Source of the DNA: Strobilurus pachycystidiatus
Taxonomy: Eukaryota; Basidiomycota; Agaricomycetes; Agaricales; Physalacriaceae
Direction: 5' to 3'
Length of the DNA: 64,000 bases
NCBI GenBank assembly: GCA_019915135.1
Contig: JAHLMK010000006.1
Location: forward strand, 682,001-746,000
Shown here: positions 55,094 through 64,000 of the stretch, piece after piece
How the letters are laid out: each line of letters begins with the position of its first letter
Numbering within the stretch: the stretch's first letter is position 1
Made by a program: the position numbers and the translations under genes
The notes under the pieces: generated by a model
What the model saw: only the letters and a program-made list of their open reading frames with translations
What the model was told of the DNA's origin: nothing
Databases searched by the model: none

Positions 55094-58000
55094 ATGAGCT
55101 CAGAAAACTGGCTGCCTGAATGGCAGGGCGGTCCGTTTCCTTCCCGCCGCCTCGGGAATGTACACGACAGTGATTCCACTGGAAGCATGAGCTCTGGTTC
55201 ATTGCCAGTCGTCGAGTCGCCCTCACCGCCGCTGACATTCGGCGAACTCGACGACCTCGAAGGATATTCGTGGCCGGATCCAAGCCTCGGGCTTGGGTTA
55301 TTCGCCGTCGGCAGTTCGGGATCAGAGGCGTCGGGATCGGCAGCTCGGCCGAATCCTCATCCGTTCATTACCGTCACCACCTGCGACGACGACGACGGCG
55401 ACGGCGACACATACACGCCTCACCTCTCTCGACGCCAGCCCGCTGAAGAGGACAGCTTGGACAGCAGCTCCTTCGACATCAATGTTGTCCCGCCCTCGCC
55501 GCCAACATCCGAATCATCCATCGCCGACAAAACCCTGCTGAACACCCATGCCGGCGTGCCAGACTCACGCAACACGCTGGGAAATGCCAGCTGGAATCTT
55601 AGCCAGGGGTCCATAGCGGAGAGGGTGTCTGCAGAACGGGAATGGCGACGGAAACGACACGACTGGACGATTTCAGAGCTGCTTGGAGTACCGCCATCTC
55701 TCCCAAATCGAGGTAGACGCGTCGATTTCTTGAACGAATCAATCCATTAACATATCTCAAGGCTACGACCAGACGGATTATCGACAAAAGTATCGCGCCG
55801 ACGAGCAACTTCAAGAGGCGGGCCAAAATGCGCGTATTTGGAGAACATATCTCGACGAAAGCGACATTTACGACAAGGAAATGATCAGAAATTGGACGGA
55901 CACGATTTCAATGCTCTTAATCTTTGTACGTCCATTTCCGTTTCTGTAGACTTACTCCTCATCGCCAAGCAGGCCGCCCTTTTTTCTGCCATCTTGGCTA
56001 CGTTTGTGGTCGAAAGTCTACAGGCTCTTCAGCCGGATTACACCCAAATCACCGCCACCCTCCTTGTACGCTTGGTGAACGCGGTCGAGAATGGTCAAGG
56101 TATCACCACCTCTGTCCTCCCCGGCGATCCAGCAGAAGGCTTCACAGCCGACAATTCGATGATATGGGTCAACGCCATCTGGCTGGTCAGCCTCGTGCTA
56201 AGTCTTACGACTTCTCTGACAGTCATCCTTGTTCGACAATGGCTGTACGCCTACGAGTCAAATCCCCCCGGCTCGGCCAGAGACCGTAGCATCATCCGTC
56301 ACTATCGATACATGGGCATCGAAAAGTGGCAGGTCCCTCTCATCATCGGACTACTTCCCGTGTTCCTCCATGTCTCTCTCATTCTCTTCCTGGTCGGGCT
56401 TGCCCTTTACCTTTGGTCTCAGAACATCGTCATCGCAGGCATCCTGACGGGACTCACAAGCGCAACCCTACTCGGGTATGTCGTCAGCCACATATGTGCC
56501 ATCGCGGATCCGCAGTGCCCTTATAAAACGCCCTTGGTGACACTCACGCGAAGCGTCTTCAATCATCTCTTCAAACGACGTCGGCGCCCGCAACCCAATG
56601 ACCGTGTAAACCCTCGATCGCGCCCCTCGTCTACCACTCCGTCGCCGCCCATCGCCACAGAGAAGGAGACGGAATACAGCCGCGTCATGATGGTTGACGC
56701 AGCATCGCATATCCAGATTGACGCCATGCAATGGCTAGACTCGAATTCGTATAACCCGACTGTCCACCCCATCGTGTTCGATGCGATCAGTGGTCTACCC
56801 CCGAGGTCTTTGGAGAAGGCCATGAACACTTTCAAATACGACGATGTCGTGAAACATGCTCTGGAGTCTTATGGCAGAACGAGGGACTGGATGCACGACG
56901 GAGCGCGGGACGAAGAATTCGCAAAGTTCCTCCGAACTTGTGCATTCCTCGACATGAAGCGAATTCCGGTGGAGCTGCTGAAGACTGTCATGGACGTTCC
57001 CGTTGTTGACGGATTGTCTTCGAGGCTCATGGTGACGGCTATCCAGCCTCAGACGGATCCTACCATCGCTCTGGAGGATATACTCTTCACGAAAGAAATT
57101 TTTTTGCCGCCGGCGTTCTGGGCGCGTATGATTCGGAATGTTATCCACCACAATCAAAAGCTCGTTCCCCTTCCTCGCAACACTCCCCCGCCCCAGGTCA
57201 TGCAGGAAATTGAACGTTCCAAGCTCACGTTGTATCTGAAGTTCCTCTCTTATCTCGACTCTTGGGATGAGAGCTTGACCAATAGCTCAAACGAAAGGAC
57301 GTCATTCCCTCTCTATCGAATGTCAAAGGCAGAGTTCACTTTGCTCGTCGAGCCTTTCATCCCCATGCTTTCCGAATTCGACCCGACAGGGGATCTTTCA
57401 ATCTCACCTTGGCTACGCCTGCTCCTCTCCACCAACAATCTCTTCCTTTGCCTCTTAAAAGACATCGACTTGAGCGACATCGGCAATAAGCCCTTGTTCG
57501 TTCTGCAGCGCTACACCGTCCGCTGTCTGCGAGCCAGACGAGTTTCTTTAATGGAGTCCTCCCCGGCAGAGCGAAGAGTCATGTTCGATGCGATGAAGCA
57601 GTTCATCGAGTGCGACCTCTTCATGGGGATGCACAGAGTAGCAGAGCTCCGCGAGATCTGCGACTTCGCTGTCGAGGTGTGCTATAACATTCTGCTGTTC
57701 GACCACAAACTCCTCCCCTCTATGTCTCGCGAGTGGTACACCCCAGCGATCCTGCGGAACCTCATCGCTCGAACGCAGATCACCCGTGTGTTTGTGGCGT
57801 TTGAGACCGACGTTCCTTCAAAGACGAAGAAGGCGGTGGCGGCGAATCCCAAGGAGCTCCTCCACATTAGGGACCGGGCGGTGACTGGGCTTATGATGAA
57901 GCATGCATTGGACCATTCGATACCTGAGGCGTACGAGCTGTTCCTCGCGGAGGATATGCTGCAGGTCCTTGGGCATCATCCACACTACTACAACAAGAAT

Positions 58001-58663
58001 GCGCGTAAAGCCGTCGGGGAGGCAGTGGGGGCGTACGTAGTGGGCGTTCGGGACTCGATGTTACCCAGACTCCCGCAGCTAGCGCTTACCATAGGGAGGA
58101 GGAAACGACCACTGCCTTTGGCCATGGCCCGCGATCATCTGCGCTACGTTCACCAAACGGACAATCTCTACCAGGCCTTCGCGTCGCTCATCTATGTCTT
58201 TAACGTATCGGATTATCGTGTAGAGGCCTTGGCACATATCTGGCCGCACACCCTTACGTCATGGAGATACTGCACTGATCAGCTTGGATGGGTGTATGGT
58301 GCCAAGCAGCGCGACTTTATGGCCGTACTGGATAGCCCGTCTGGTGGGGTGGCGCTTGGCTGCTCGGCCACTGATGCTGAGGATGCAGGCCGTTCACTGG
58401 ATCATACGCTTGGGGGTTGTAAGTCTCTTTCTTGGCAGGTGCGTGTACTTCTTTCGACGTAGAGCTTGAGCGCTAAACGACGGTTTCAATAGGGAGAACT
58501 CCTTCGGTCCCTCGAGTTGCTGCAGTCGTTGTTGGTACAGCGAGCGGACCCGGATACAGATATGCACCACATGCCGCCTATGAGGCTTGCTATGGAGTTA
58601 TTCCTACGGAGTCTCAAGGTTGAGGATCCGAACAGTGTCGTAAACCCGGATCGCAACGATTGA
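55094..58663 (+). CDS. DUF6535 membrane protein
   Basis: Agaricomycete-specific family of unknown function. Exon 1 (55094 to about 55709) is a disordered Ser/Pro/Asp-rich tail. A GTAGAC intron ending CTCAAG leads to the conserved start ARIWRTYLDESDIYDKEM and NWTDTISMLLIF. After the next intron the DUF6535 core gives AALFSAILATFVVESLQAL, then NAIWLVSLVLSLTTSLTVIL, VRQWLYAYES and PLIIGLLPVFLHVSLILFLV: four membrane helices in the usual order. The long C-terminal part (about 600 aa) looks like an alpha-helical repeat and is cytosolic by inference. A last intron (58439-58491, GTGCGT-AATAG) adds GELLRSLELLQSLLVQRADP before the stop at 58661-58663. Such genes occur in large families in mushroom genomes. 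Confidence 0.85.
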
Positions 58664-59077
58664 TGATGACTATGGACTGTCGATACATTGTAGTAAGGAG
58701 CCTATCAAAGCTACACAGCCTACCCCCTTGCTCACACTTGTTAAAAGCGAATTCGACTACTTGATACCTGATGTTACCGGACCTGATAAATATCTGAATG
58801 CCCGCGATCAGCACCTCAGTACGGCTAACAGAACGGAAAGGAACAGCTCGGAAATACGAATACGAGCAATATGTGGGCTTGCATCCCAACAGGAGTGTAT
58901 CATGTATCCGTGGGATATGAATTTCTCCCGACCTCAAGTGCTGCTGATAACGCATCATCATCTTGAAATTGCGAACGATGTATATGCGCCATCTTTTTTT
59001 TCCAAACCGTTTCATAACAGATACACTTTCTTCACTCACTCTTTCATCGTTATCTCGACCTCCCTCGTTTCTTCTTC
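58664..59077. other. Intergenic, promoter of the GH76-like gene
   Basis: About 410 bases with no coding signal. The start region is pyrimidine-rich (TTTCATCGTTATCTCGACCTCC) just before the ATG at 59078. Confidence 0.45.
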
Positions 59078-61404
59078 ATGCACCACTGGTGGCCCTTCGT
59101 CGTGCTCTGTGGGACACTAGTCTCTGCCCTGGTTCCAGATGACCAGTTCTCAATTCCGCCTACCTGGCAGGTCCGTATGTCCGTGTCCCCACATGACGAC
59201 GACCTGAACGGCCTGCAGCAAACGATTGTACATGCGACTGTTGACGAGCGGATTTCGACTGCAACTAACGCTATCGGCGAAGTTTTTGGCAAATTGCCTG
59301 GCAATGCGTTCGGTATGTGTGCTCATTGCTCGTGTCTGGTTGATATCGATATATACGCCCTCTCCCAGGTCCCTCAGATTTTTACGCACTACTGGCTGAC
59401 TTCGACGCGATCACCAATCAAACAAAATATGCTACCCAAGTCTCGCAGTACTTCAGCTTGAATCCCCCCGATTTAAGCAACAACTTGTAAACAATGCTAC
59501 GAACGATCATACAATCCAACGCTGACACTGAAGGCTAGCGTATGTTTTTACCATATTCCATATCCTTCGGCTCACAAGAGGCCTGTGGGAATCAGGTAGA
59601 CGCAACGCTGTACGTGGCGAAGAAGCGCTCCCCGGTTTCGAAATCTCACTCGCCTTTTCTCTAGCGCCGCCGGTTACCGTGCTCTAGATGCGTACAACAC
59701 CTACAAGGACAGCCATTTGATGGACATCGCTGTGAATACCTGGGCGGTGGGGAGAAATTATACCCTCAGCGATAAAGATGTCGGATCGGGAAGGACGCCC
59801 GTCAAATTGTTTGATATCAGGACAACGTGTGGCAATGGTACGTCAGTCGAATGTATGTTGGACTTTGCTCATCAGGTTGCAGCGACGATGGCGGGCGGAA
59901 GCTTCTGGGTAGGAAACCAGCTTAAGAAGGATGCCTGAACTAATGATATCATAGCAAATGAATCCGAGTGAAACTTCTCTTGCTGATTTCACTACTGGGT
60001 AAATCACCCATTACTTTCCGATTAGAAGAACTCACTGATGGCAATCTCAGTATCTTTTTCGTGTATGGCATGTTGCCCTCAGATACCTGTCTAGACGTTA
60101 ATCCCGCTGGCATCCAGGCTTTCCGCGGCATTGGCCAATGCGACTTCGAACGACACTTACCTGTCCGCCGCAATCGAGTCTGGAAAGTTCCTTTTGTCTA
60201 ACTTTTTGGTGTTGAGCAAGAACAACGGATTAGCGACGTTGTCCGCGAACGCGACTGATTCTTGTACCACTGATCATTTCGGCGATGGCACCTTTCGTGT
60301 CACGGCTGTGGGAACGTTCATGGAAGGCCTTTCCTATCTCTCCCCGGATACCGTCATTGGAGGCAGTTCGGTGACTGATCTGTAAGTTCTGGCATCTCCC
60401 CCCTCGGGTATCGTTGATTTTCCTCAGGCGTCGAGAAGCTGTACTGAGCACGCTCACAAACAACACCAAGTGCAATACAAGGGAAGGCATTATAGGTAAT
60501 CCGTTTACCATGCAAGATACTTCTGGCTCAATTCATACAGATGTTGGGAACGGTATAGGGAACGTCGATATAATTCGTGGCCTTGGCGCTCTGTATAGGC
60601 GGGACGCAAGCAATTCAAATTTCACAAATTATATTCGTGACTATCTAGCCGTACAAGTGAGGCATCCTCTGGTATGAACTATCAGCGTACTGACTATATT
60701 TATTGCAGTACAACGCGGTGACCACCTCAGCGACATCGAGCGGAAGTACATATGGGGGATCCTGGGCAGGCCCGCCGTCTGATACTTTCGACGTCACCAA
60801 TGAGACCTTGGCATTATCCGTATTGGTCAATGCTATACCACTCCGGTACGACTCGTCCACCAACACTGGTAGTGGCGCTGGAGATCAGAGCACGAATCAA
60901 GGCGCCAATGGTAACCACACCTCCAGTTCCTCCGGCGCCAATGATAAACACACCTCCGGTCCCTTCAAGCTTTCCGGCAGCGCGATCGCTGGCATTGTGA
61001 TCGCTGTATTGGCCCTCCTCCTCGGTCTTTTCCTCTTATTGTGCAAGCAACAGAAGAAGATGAGGTCTCTTTCGCAAGACTATACAGTCAGATCCTTCCC
61101 CTCCCTCACAGTGCCGCCATGGCAGCCTCCTCCTCCTCTGGATCCTCCCCCGAGGCGGAAGTTTGGTATATGAGAGCCCAATCGTGCGTCATCTGGCGAG
61201 CGACAGACAGTACTCCAGGCAAACGAGGGTGGTATGGAGGTGTTCTTGTCGACTGGAAATATGGTGTCTGGCGCTAGTATCCCTCCTGCGATTACTCCAG
61301 GGGAACTTCAGCCGGCAGATCTGGCTCGTTGCCTAGGTGAAAGTCTGCAGCAGGATAGGGAGACTACACCACAAATAGCGCCGCCACCGTACATGTCACT
61401 TTAA
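59078..61404 (+). CDS. Glycoside hydrolase family 76-like protein with C-terminal membrane anchor
   Basis: Secreted or cell-surface protein of the six-hairpin type, related to alpha-1,6-mannanases. MHHWWPFVVLCGTLVSALVP is a signal peptide. Exons then give ATNAIGEVFGKLPGNAFG, AAGYRALDAYNTYKDSHLMD, NTWAVGRNYTLSDKDVGSG, IFFVLSAALANATSNDTYLS (across an intron), TFMEGLSYLSPDTV and VDIIRGLGALYRR. The hallmark segment YGGSWAGPPSDTFDVTNETL closes the domain. A Ser/Asn/Gly linker precedes the membrane helix GSAIAGIVIAVLALLLGLFL and basic KQQKKM. The frame then meets TGA at 61171, but a 46-base GTATAT-GACAG intron removes it and extends the tail to ETTPQIAPPPYMSL, stop 61402-61404. Either end is possible. 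Catalytic Asp residues were not placed. Confidence 0.8.
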
Positions 61405-61505
61405 ATGAATAGATCTACTTATTAGAATCGACTATTATATATAAGTATTGATGTGTAGGCGATGAGTACTGAGTCACAATGTCAATAGCAAACAAACACT
61501 GACAC
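61331..61505 (+). repeat. Duplicated segment, copy 1 (3' end of the GH76-like gene)
   Basis: The stretch from GTCTGCAGCAGGATAGGGAGACT through AATCGACTATTATA and GTGTAGGCGATGAGT to GTCAATAGCAAAC recurs imperfectly at 62866-63028. Here it covers the end of the coding region and the 3' flank of the GH76-like gene. Confidence 0.75.
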
Positions 61506-61546
61506 AAAAGTACATCACCGTTGTCAGTTCCTACCTTGAAGCCACC

Positions 61547-62819
61547 ATGTTTCAGACTGATACACTCAATGTTCATGCCCGCCTTTCTGATGCGGCAGCC
61601 CCTAATATCGTTCATGGAGCCCACATTGTACGCTTCAAGGCGTTGAACTACCCTCCTCCTTGTCAGGATCGGTACATTGTGGAGGAGTGGATCTTGTACA
61701 ACGGTTCTTGGACCTTCGCTGCTGTCTTCGACGGTCTGCATGTGTTTCCAGTCAAGTGAGGCCTGCAACTGACCCTCCGCTATGTCAGGTCATGGCTATA
61801 CTTCAGAAGCGGTCGATTTCGTCTTCGAAATGTTGCCACCAATGCTCAGAGAGTCCCTCACCACCGAGCTTGGGGGAGATACGCACGCTCATTTAGATGA
61901 TTCTGTAGTGGCCCGTATTCTCAAGGAGGTCGTGGCGGCAGTTGACAATCGCATTGGCAAGGACCTCACGTCGCTTCTAGATCTATCGGCCGGTGTCGAC
62001 AAGGAGATCCCGTCTCGAGTCGAAGCTTTACGGGCGGAATCCGGAACGACGTGTACCATTGCGCTGATTGACCCGTTGAGAACGATCCATGTTGGCAATG
62101 TTGGCGATTCCGATGCATGTCAGTCTTCATCCTATTGTCCCTCTTTCCACCCTAAGCTCAAGCCCACTGTCTAAACAGTCCTTTGTATTCTCCGTGAAGA
62201 TGATTGGCATTCTGAGGCATTGACGGTTACTCATCACTGCAGCAACCCGCTTGAACTCGAACGCGTCAGGGAGGAGCATCCCGGTGAACCGTTCTGCCTC
62301 GACGAATCGAGGTCGGTTGCAAGGATACTAGGGGGACAGTTTCTCACCCGTGGTAATGATCTTTGTGAACCGAAATCGCGATCAATTCTAACCTCCCCCC
62401 AAGCCATGGGAAACTTTCCCTACAAACTTCCAACCGAGTACCACGAAAGGGCTTCAGCAGTAGGCTTGTTTGACCCAAGGCTACTCGTCAACTGCCTCAC
62501 CCCTCCATACATATCCAACATCGCGGACGTGAAACACGCTCGTCCTCCTCCGGCGTCTGCCAGGTTTCTCATCTTGGGCTCGGATGGGATGGTTGAGCTA
62601 TTTGCCCGTTGTAATCCTATCAAGGAACCTCTCGCTGTAGCCAACGCATGCGCTTCCATTGCTATGGCTGCTCAAGTCCAGGGGAAGAATATGGCGCTTG
62701 AGATTCTATGGGAGGCATTTGGCGGCGTCAGCGAGAGTAACTTGTACGGAACAGTACTAGCCGGAAAACCCATACGGGGGCGTGTGGATGACACAACGAT
62801 TATAGTGATTCCAATCTAA
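61547..62819 (+). CDS. PP2C-type protein serine/threonine phosphatase
   Basis: Metal-dependent phosphatase of the PPM family, with an order like mitochondrial pyruvate dehydrogenase phosphatase relatives. Exon 1 has PPPCQDRYIVEEW (metal Asp region) and WTFAAVFDG. An intron separates it from HGYTSEAVDFVFEMLPP, so the DGHG motif is rebuilt by splicing. GTTCTIALIDPLRTIHVGNV with GDSDA and, after another intron, LCILREDDWHSEAL follow. Inside the last long ORF a probable 51-base intron (GTAATG to CCCAAG, with TTCTAACC) brings ARILGGQFLTR next to AMGNFPYKLP, the usual motif. RFLILGSDGMVELFARCNP and GRVDDTTIIVIPI end the domain. All main motifs are present, so it should be active. Confidence 0.83.
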
Positions 62820-62865
62820 ACCATAACCACCCTTGATGCATGAAGCTGTCTGACTGTTCCTTTAC

Positions 62866-63028
62866 TAGCCGAGTGCCTGCAGCAGGATTAGGGAGACTGT
62901 ACAAGGAACCTGCGCCGCCGCCGTGCATTTCACTATCAATGATTAAAGCTATTTAAATCGACTATTATACAATAAGTAGGTATAAACGTGTAGGCAATGA
63001 GTCGCAATGTCAATAGCAAACGCTGATA
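62866..63028 (-). repeat. Duplicated segment, copy 2
   Basis: An imperfect copy of 61331-61505, shown by GTGCCTGCAGCAGGATTAGGGAGACTG, AATCGACTATTATA, CGTGTAGGCAATGAG and GTCAATAGCAAAC. Its right end supplies the last codons and stop of the minus-strand oxidoreductase (ISVCY, stop at 63010). Confidence 0.75.
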
Positions 63029-63957
63029 CATCCATTTCCATATTCGCCCCACTTCTTCGTCACCGCATCAACTACGAAGTGCGCCACGTCCCGTCTCGAG
63101 ATCTTCCACCCATTGACGTCCTCACCATCCGATACCCTATAAGCGTGCGCGTCGGAATCAGCTTTGCACTTGCCATCCGTGAACAGCCCAGCCCTGACGA
63201 CCAACGCGTTCTTCATACTGCCAGGAGGCAATAGTCCCGCTCTGTCAGTCCAATTCTCCCCCATATATTCTGGCCCTGGGCCGAGGTCCCAAGCCCGTCC
63301 GGCAACGTGAGCCAGTGCGCGTTCCGCGCCCAACTTGTCGGCGTGAGGCTCGGCGAGGAAGTGTCCGTAGAAGCCTTTGATCATGAAAGGGAGTTTGGCG
63401 TGCGAGGTGGGGGTGACGCCGATTGTAGAGATCATGACCAGTTTGGGCGGGGAAGATGAGGATGGGATGGTGCAGAGGACGTTTAGGAGGCATTGGGCAA
63501 CGAGGTTGGGAGGGTTGGTGATGAAGCCCCTTGTGAGATGGAAGGATGGAGCACCGCCTTTGTAAGAAGACTTGTCAGTTCATCCGACGTTAAAGTTATA
63601 TGCATACTGACCGATTGTGAACAGCACAACGTCGATTGGCAACAGTGAAGATGCAGCGCTCCATGCGGACTGAACGTCCTCTTGCTTGAGGGCATCGCAT
63701 TTCACGAGTTTGGCGTGACCAGACGAGATAAAAGGTTCTATTTCCTGGTTTCCATCGAATACGGTCGTGGAACGGAGAGCGAATGTAACAGTCGACCCGA
63801 GTCCTTCGAATAAAGATCAGAGGAAATTTCTGGACGAGGGAGAATCCAGATACTCACCTAATAAGCGGACAGCAGCATAGTACCCAACGCCCTTGGATCC
63901 ACCAAGGACAAGAACGTTGCTGTACCCTTCGAGGTTTGCTGAAGACATGTAGGCCAT
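63010..63957 (-). CDS. NAD(P)-binding Rossmann oxidoreductase-like protein
   Basis: The start at 63957 gives MAYMSSANLEGYSNVLVLGG followed by SKGVGYYAAVRLLG, an atypical SDR or NmrA-like nucleotide-binding motif (GGSKGVG). After an intron (GTGAGT) come the strands HAKLVKCDALKQEDVQSAW and LLPIDVVLFTIGGAPSFHL. Another intron leads to NPPNLVAQCLLNVLCTIPSS, PPKLVMISTIGVTPTSHAKL and YGHFLAEPHADKLGAERALA, then DVAHFVVDAVTKKW near the end. Length (about 290 aa) fits the extended SDR-like families. No YxxxK motif is clear, so it may be a regulator or an atypical enzyme. Its last codons lie in the duplicated segment. Confidence 0.72.
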
Positions 63958-64000
63958 GATGAGAGATGAGGATTGCAGTAAAGGTGGGCGAAGCTGATAA
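63958..64000. other. Window edge, upstream of the oxidoreductase
   Basis: Only 43 bases; nothing can be called. Confidence 0.5.

Noticed and set aside
61171..61173. Premature TGA in the GH76-like gene
   Set aside because: It lies in a possible 46-base intron; even if used as stop, only a cytoplasmic tail is lost, so decay is not implied.

Overview
This window is nuclear DNA from a filamentous basidiomycete, most likely an Agaricomycete. Nearly every gene is broken by short GT-AG introns of about 45-70 bases, many with a CTGAC/CTAAC-like branch point. The protein set is also typical of mushroom-forming fungi: a DUF6535 membrane protein, a multi-exon cytochrome P450, an F-box/LRR protein, a secreted CBD9-cytochrome b561 protein, a GH76-like surface protein with a C-terminal anchor, and several SDRs. 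There are no bacterial-style operons, and I recognised no tRNA or rRNA gene.

Left part (1-20.6 kb), host genes: a truncated unknown gene at the edge; an O-methyltransferase (1200-3016, -); a CBD9/DOMON + cytochrome b561 protein (3525-5266, -); a tiny spliced ORF (6683-6903, +); an SDR (7229-8240, -) divergent from a mitochondrial stomatin-like protein (9090-10404, +); a secreted hydrophobic protein and a conserved ORF that has a second copy at 46 kb; a BEM46/ABHD13-like hydrolase (13512-14780, +); a poorly resolved, internally duplicated minus-strand locus (about 15.8-18.25 kb); and a trypsin-like protein (18428-20353, +).

Middle (20.7-45.6 kb), nested retroelements. The outer element is a Ngaro/DIRS-type tyrosine-recombinase retrotransposon. 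Its split direct repeats are A1 (20687-20860) and B1-A2-B2 (44933-45633), and it carries a gag-like ORF, an RT-RNase H ORF, an antisense gene and a YR gene. A large Ty3/gypsy-type LTR element (26260-43146, LTRs of 1669 bp) is inserted into the antisense gene with a CCGC duplication. A 473-bp hAT-like MITE sits inside the 5' LTR with an 8-bp duplication. The insertion order is therefore Ngaro, then gypsy, then MITE. The gypsy element has gag, protease and pol, linked by an ATGA overlap and a -1 slippery site, plus three non-canonical genes: a sense 602-aa Cys-rich protein and two antisense genes with several clean introns each.

Right part (45.6-64 kb), host genes again: a decayed copy of the 11-kb ORF, a cytochrome P450, an F-box/LRR protein, an SDR, a DUF6535 protein, a GH76-like protein, a PP2C phosphatase lying between two copies of a short duplicated segment, and an NAD(P)-binding oxidoreductase. 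These genes do not form one obvious pathway. The P450, methyltransferase and SDRs are spread out rather than forming a convincing metabolite cluster.
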